A stretch of 43,924 bases of DNA, taken from NCBI GenBank assembly GCA_016278515.1, contig JADQBR010000096.1, positions 1-43,924 of the forward strand, read 5' to 3'. The notes under the pieces are model-generated. The model searched no databases. It worked only from the letters and a program-made list of their open reading frames with translations, and was not told the origin of the DNA. This document shows positions 42,651 to 43,924 of the stretch, piece after piece. Source of the stretch: Bacillota bacterium. GTDB lineage: Bacteria > Bacillota > JADQBR01. The translations under genes were made by a program, and so were the position numbers. Positions within the stretch are counted from its first letter, which is position 1. Each line of letters starts with the position of its first letter.

Positions 42651-42728
42651 CTGAAAGTAAGCAGCAAAAAAATGGGCTATTAGCAGATGTTTTAGTGTTA
42701 TAATATTCATGACAAGGAGGGGGAACAT

Positions 42729-43745
42729 TTGGATTTAAAAATGGTAAGGGAAACTGCAAAAGAAAAAATGGTAGGTTATTGCCGTGCTTGTCCAGTATGT
42801 GATGGGCGGTCTTGCGCCGGACAGGTGCCGGGAATTGGAGGCGCTGGTACTGGTAGTTCTTTTAAGGCGAACTTAGATGCTTTAGCTAGCTATAAACTCA
42901 ACATGCGTACCATTCATACAGCTACAGCACCGGATTTGTCATTAACTCTATTTGGTCATCAACTGAAGACTCCTATCCTGGCAGCACCAATTACGGGTTC
43001 ATCTATAAACATGGGCGGTGCTTTAACTGAGCGGGAGATGGTTGATTCCTTTCTGCAGGGAGCACTGGCGGTTGGTTCTCTGAGTATGACCGGTGATACG
43101 GGAGTGCCAAGCATGTATGACGATGGTCTCGCCGCTATTGAGGCAGTTGAAGGACAAGGAATACCATTTATTAAACCACGTAGCCAAGAAGAAATAAAAA
43201 AACGTATAGATAAAGCGGAAAGAATCGGAGCACTAGCTGTTGGAGTAGATGTTGATGGGGCAGGGTTGGTTACGATGGCATTAAATGGGCAGCCTGTAGG
43301 ACCAAAATCCGTGGAAGATATTAAAGAGTTAGTTGCGTATACTGATCTACCCTTTATTGTTAAAGGAATCATGACGGCGGATGAAGCCAAGTTAATGGTT
43401 GAAGCAGGTGTGGCGGCTATAGTAGTTTCAAACCATGGAGGTCGGGTTCTGGACCATGCTTTAGGGTCCGCGTCGGCATTGCCTGACATTGCAAATGTCG
43501 TCAAAGGCAAAGTCACAATTTTAACAGATGGTGGCATTAGGTCTGGAACAGATGTACTGAAACTCCTATCGTTGGGAGCTGATGCGGTATTGGTGGGAAG
43601 ACCGTTGATTATCGGTGCTTTCGGAGGCGGCCCGGCAGGTGTAAAATTAACTATAGATACTTACTCAAAGCAACTGCTGCAGGCAATGATTTTAACAGGC
43701 ACTAAGAAGGTAACCGAAGTATCAAGGTCTGTGATTACAAAATAA
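42729..43745 (+). CDS. FMN-dependent alpha-hydroxy-acid-type oxidoreductase
   Basis: A 338-residue TIM-barrel flavoprotein of the L-lactate dehydrogenase/glycolate oxidase family. The FMN and active-site segments are TPILAAPITGSSINMGG, LPFIVKGIMTADEA (FMN lysine), VVSNHGGRVLDHALG (active His and Arg) and ILTDGGIRSGTDVLKLLSLG. Before the barrel stands an unusual four-cysteine stretch, YCRACPVCDGRSCAG, with C18, C21, C24 and C29, which could bind an iron-sulfur or zinc centre. TTG 42729 has AAGGAGGGGG upstream. It likely oxidises a 2-hydroxyacid in an anaerobe with an unknown acceptor; relatives in Clostridia lack an assigned substrate. Confidence 0.88.
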   Translation: MDLKMVRETAKEKMVGYCRACPVCDGRSCAGQVPGIGGAGTGSSFKANLDALASYKLNMRTIHTATAPDLSLTLFGHQLKTPILAAPITGSSINMGGALTEREMVDSFLQGALAVGSLSMTGDTGVPSMYDDGLAAIEAVEGQGIPFIKPRSQEEIKKRIDKAERIGALAVGVDVDGAGLVTMALNGQPVGPKSVEDIKELVAYTDLPFIVKGIMTADEAKLMVEAGVAAIVVSNHGGRVLDHALGSASALPDIANVVKGKVTILTDGGIRSGTDVLKLLSLGADAVLVGRPLIIGAFGGGPAGVKLTIDTYSKQLLQAMILTGTKKVTEVSRSVITK

Positions 43746-43803
43746 AGATAGTAATGTGCAAAAAAGGTAATAAAAGGCAATAAAAGGCAAGAAGAAAAAC
43801 CTA

Positions 43804-43832
43804 TTGACATCCTTTGTAGAATACTGTAATAT
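43804..43832 (+). promoter_or_regulatory. strong sigma-A promoter of a tRNA transcript
   Basis: A consensus TTGACA (43804-43809), a 17-bp spacer and TAATAT (43827-43832), directed at the tRNA-Lys gene that begins 37 bp later. Confidence 0.8.
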
Positions 43833-43869
43833 ATAGCATTGTGAGGTACACGAAATGGCGAAAAAATAA

Positions 43870-43924
43870 GAGCCATTAGCTCAGTTGGTAGAGCACCTGA
43901 CTTTTAATCAGGGTGTCGAAGGTT
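43870..43924 (+). tRNA. tRNA-Lys (UUU), 5' part, cut by the window end
   Basis: GAGCCAT starts the acceptor stem, followed by the D arm GCTC-AGTTGGTA-GAGC and the anticodon arm CCTGA-CTTTTAA-TCAGG with anticodon TTT at 43903-43905. The T arm begins (GAAGGTT) as the window ends, so the 3' half is outside. It is the first gene of a possible tRNA cluster. Confidence 0.95.

Noticed and set aside
42959-43537. A 192-codon open frame antisense to the FMN oxidoreductase gene
   Set aside because: It lies wholly within a well-supported gene, has composition typical of a complementary-frame shadow and no convincing start site.
43767-43792. Short tandem AATAAAAGGC repeat before the tRNA promoter
   Set aside because: Only two imperfect copies of ten bases in AT-rich sequence; likely chance.

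Overview
The window looks like chromosomal DNA from a low-GC, Gram-positive anaerobe of the Firmicutes, most likely a Peptococcaceae/Clostridia-type bacterium. Strong purine-rich ribosome binding sites, frequent TTG and GTG starts, sigma-A promoters with 16-17 bp spacers and many intrinsic terminators all fit this. So does the gene order mscS-DUF951-ychF-rpsF-ssb-rpsR-yybS-rplI-lonC, which resembles the origin-proximal region of Firmicutes. Ferredoxin-linked 2-oxoacid oxidation, a selenocysteine-containing SelD and several iron-sulfur proteins point to anaerobic life. The genus cannot be fixed from the sequence alone.

Layout. 1-1,400: two terminators, then an excisionase-type HTH gene and a PIN-domain gene resembling a toxin-antitoxin pair, the PIN protein having an apparently eroded active site. 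1,491-5,250: a methyltransferase, a DUF1285-like gene divergent from a DUF3343 (Se/S carrier-like), UroD-like methyltransferase and DUF1858 redox-disulfide cluster, then an IMPACT-family gene. 5,250-9,900: small membrane proteins, an MFS exporter, and comA-comB for phosphosulfolactate/sulfolactate synthesis. 9,900-13,430: cyclophilin, a 39-codon ORF, a membrane protein plus CvpA behind a structured leader, and an M18 aminopeptidase. 13,448-15,114: selenium genes selD (in-frame UGA read as Sec) and yedF. 15,207-23,486: HEAT protein, MscS, DUF951, YchF, S6, SSB, S18, MazG-like, YybS-like, L9 and LonC. 23,500-25,900: a visibly decayed stretch with a chemotaxis-receptor remnant, a frameshifted lipoprotein-like gene and a secreted-protein gene lacking a start. 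25,908-32,515: XRE regulator plus membrane protein, asparaginase, an MFP-ABC-permease efflux operon, three tandem perfect hairpins and an FAD-dependent dehydrogenase. 32,804-40,124: CstA (apparent AUU start) converging on a minus-strand branched-chain amino acid oxidation operon with its sigma-54 activator. 40,306-43,924: a ferredoxin-like protein behind a CRP/FNR-type palindrome, purA behind paired PurBoxes, an FMN-dependent oxidoreductase with four N-terminal cysteines, and the 5' part of tRNA-Lys.

How genes work together. The clearest unit is the minus-strand set 34,589-40,124. A PAS-PAS-AAA+-Fis activator lies upstream of a near-consensus -24/-12 promoter that drives leucine/valine dehydrogenase, a ferredoxin subunit and the alpha, beta and gamma subunits of a 2-oxoacid:ferredoxin oxidoreductase. 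Together these would oxidise branched-chain amino acids to acyl-CoA and reduced ferredoxin. A perfect 11-bp inverted repeat between the regulator gene and the promoter is the likely enhancer. CstA next door may supply amino acids or peptides, and the M18 aminopeptidase and asparaginase fit amino acid use.

The best candidate for something little described is the DUF3343-UroD-DUF1858 cluster (2,995-4,554). It combines a putative sulfur/selenium carrier, a methyltransferase-fold protein without the usual zinc motif and a CxxC redox protein in a genome that makes selenophosphate. No CRISPR array, complete insertion sequence, prophage or rRNA gene was seen.
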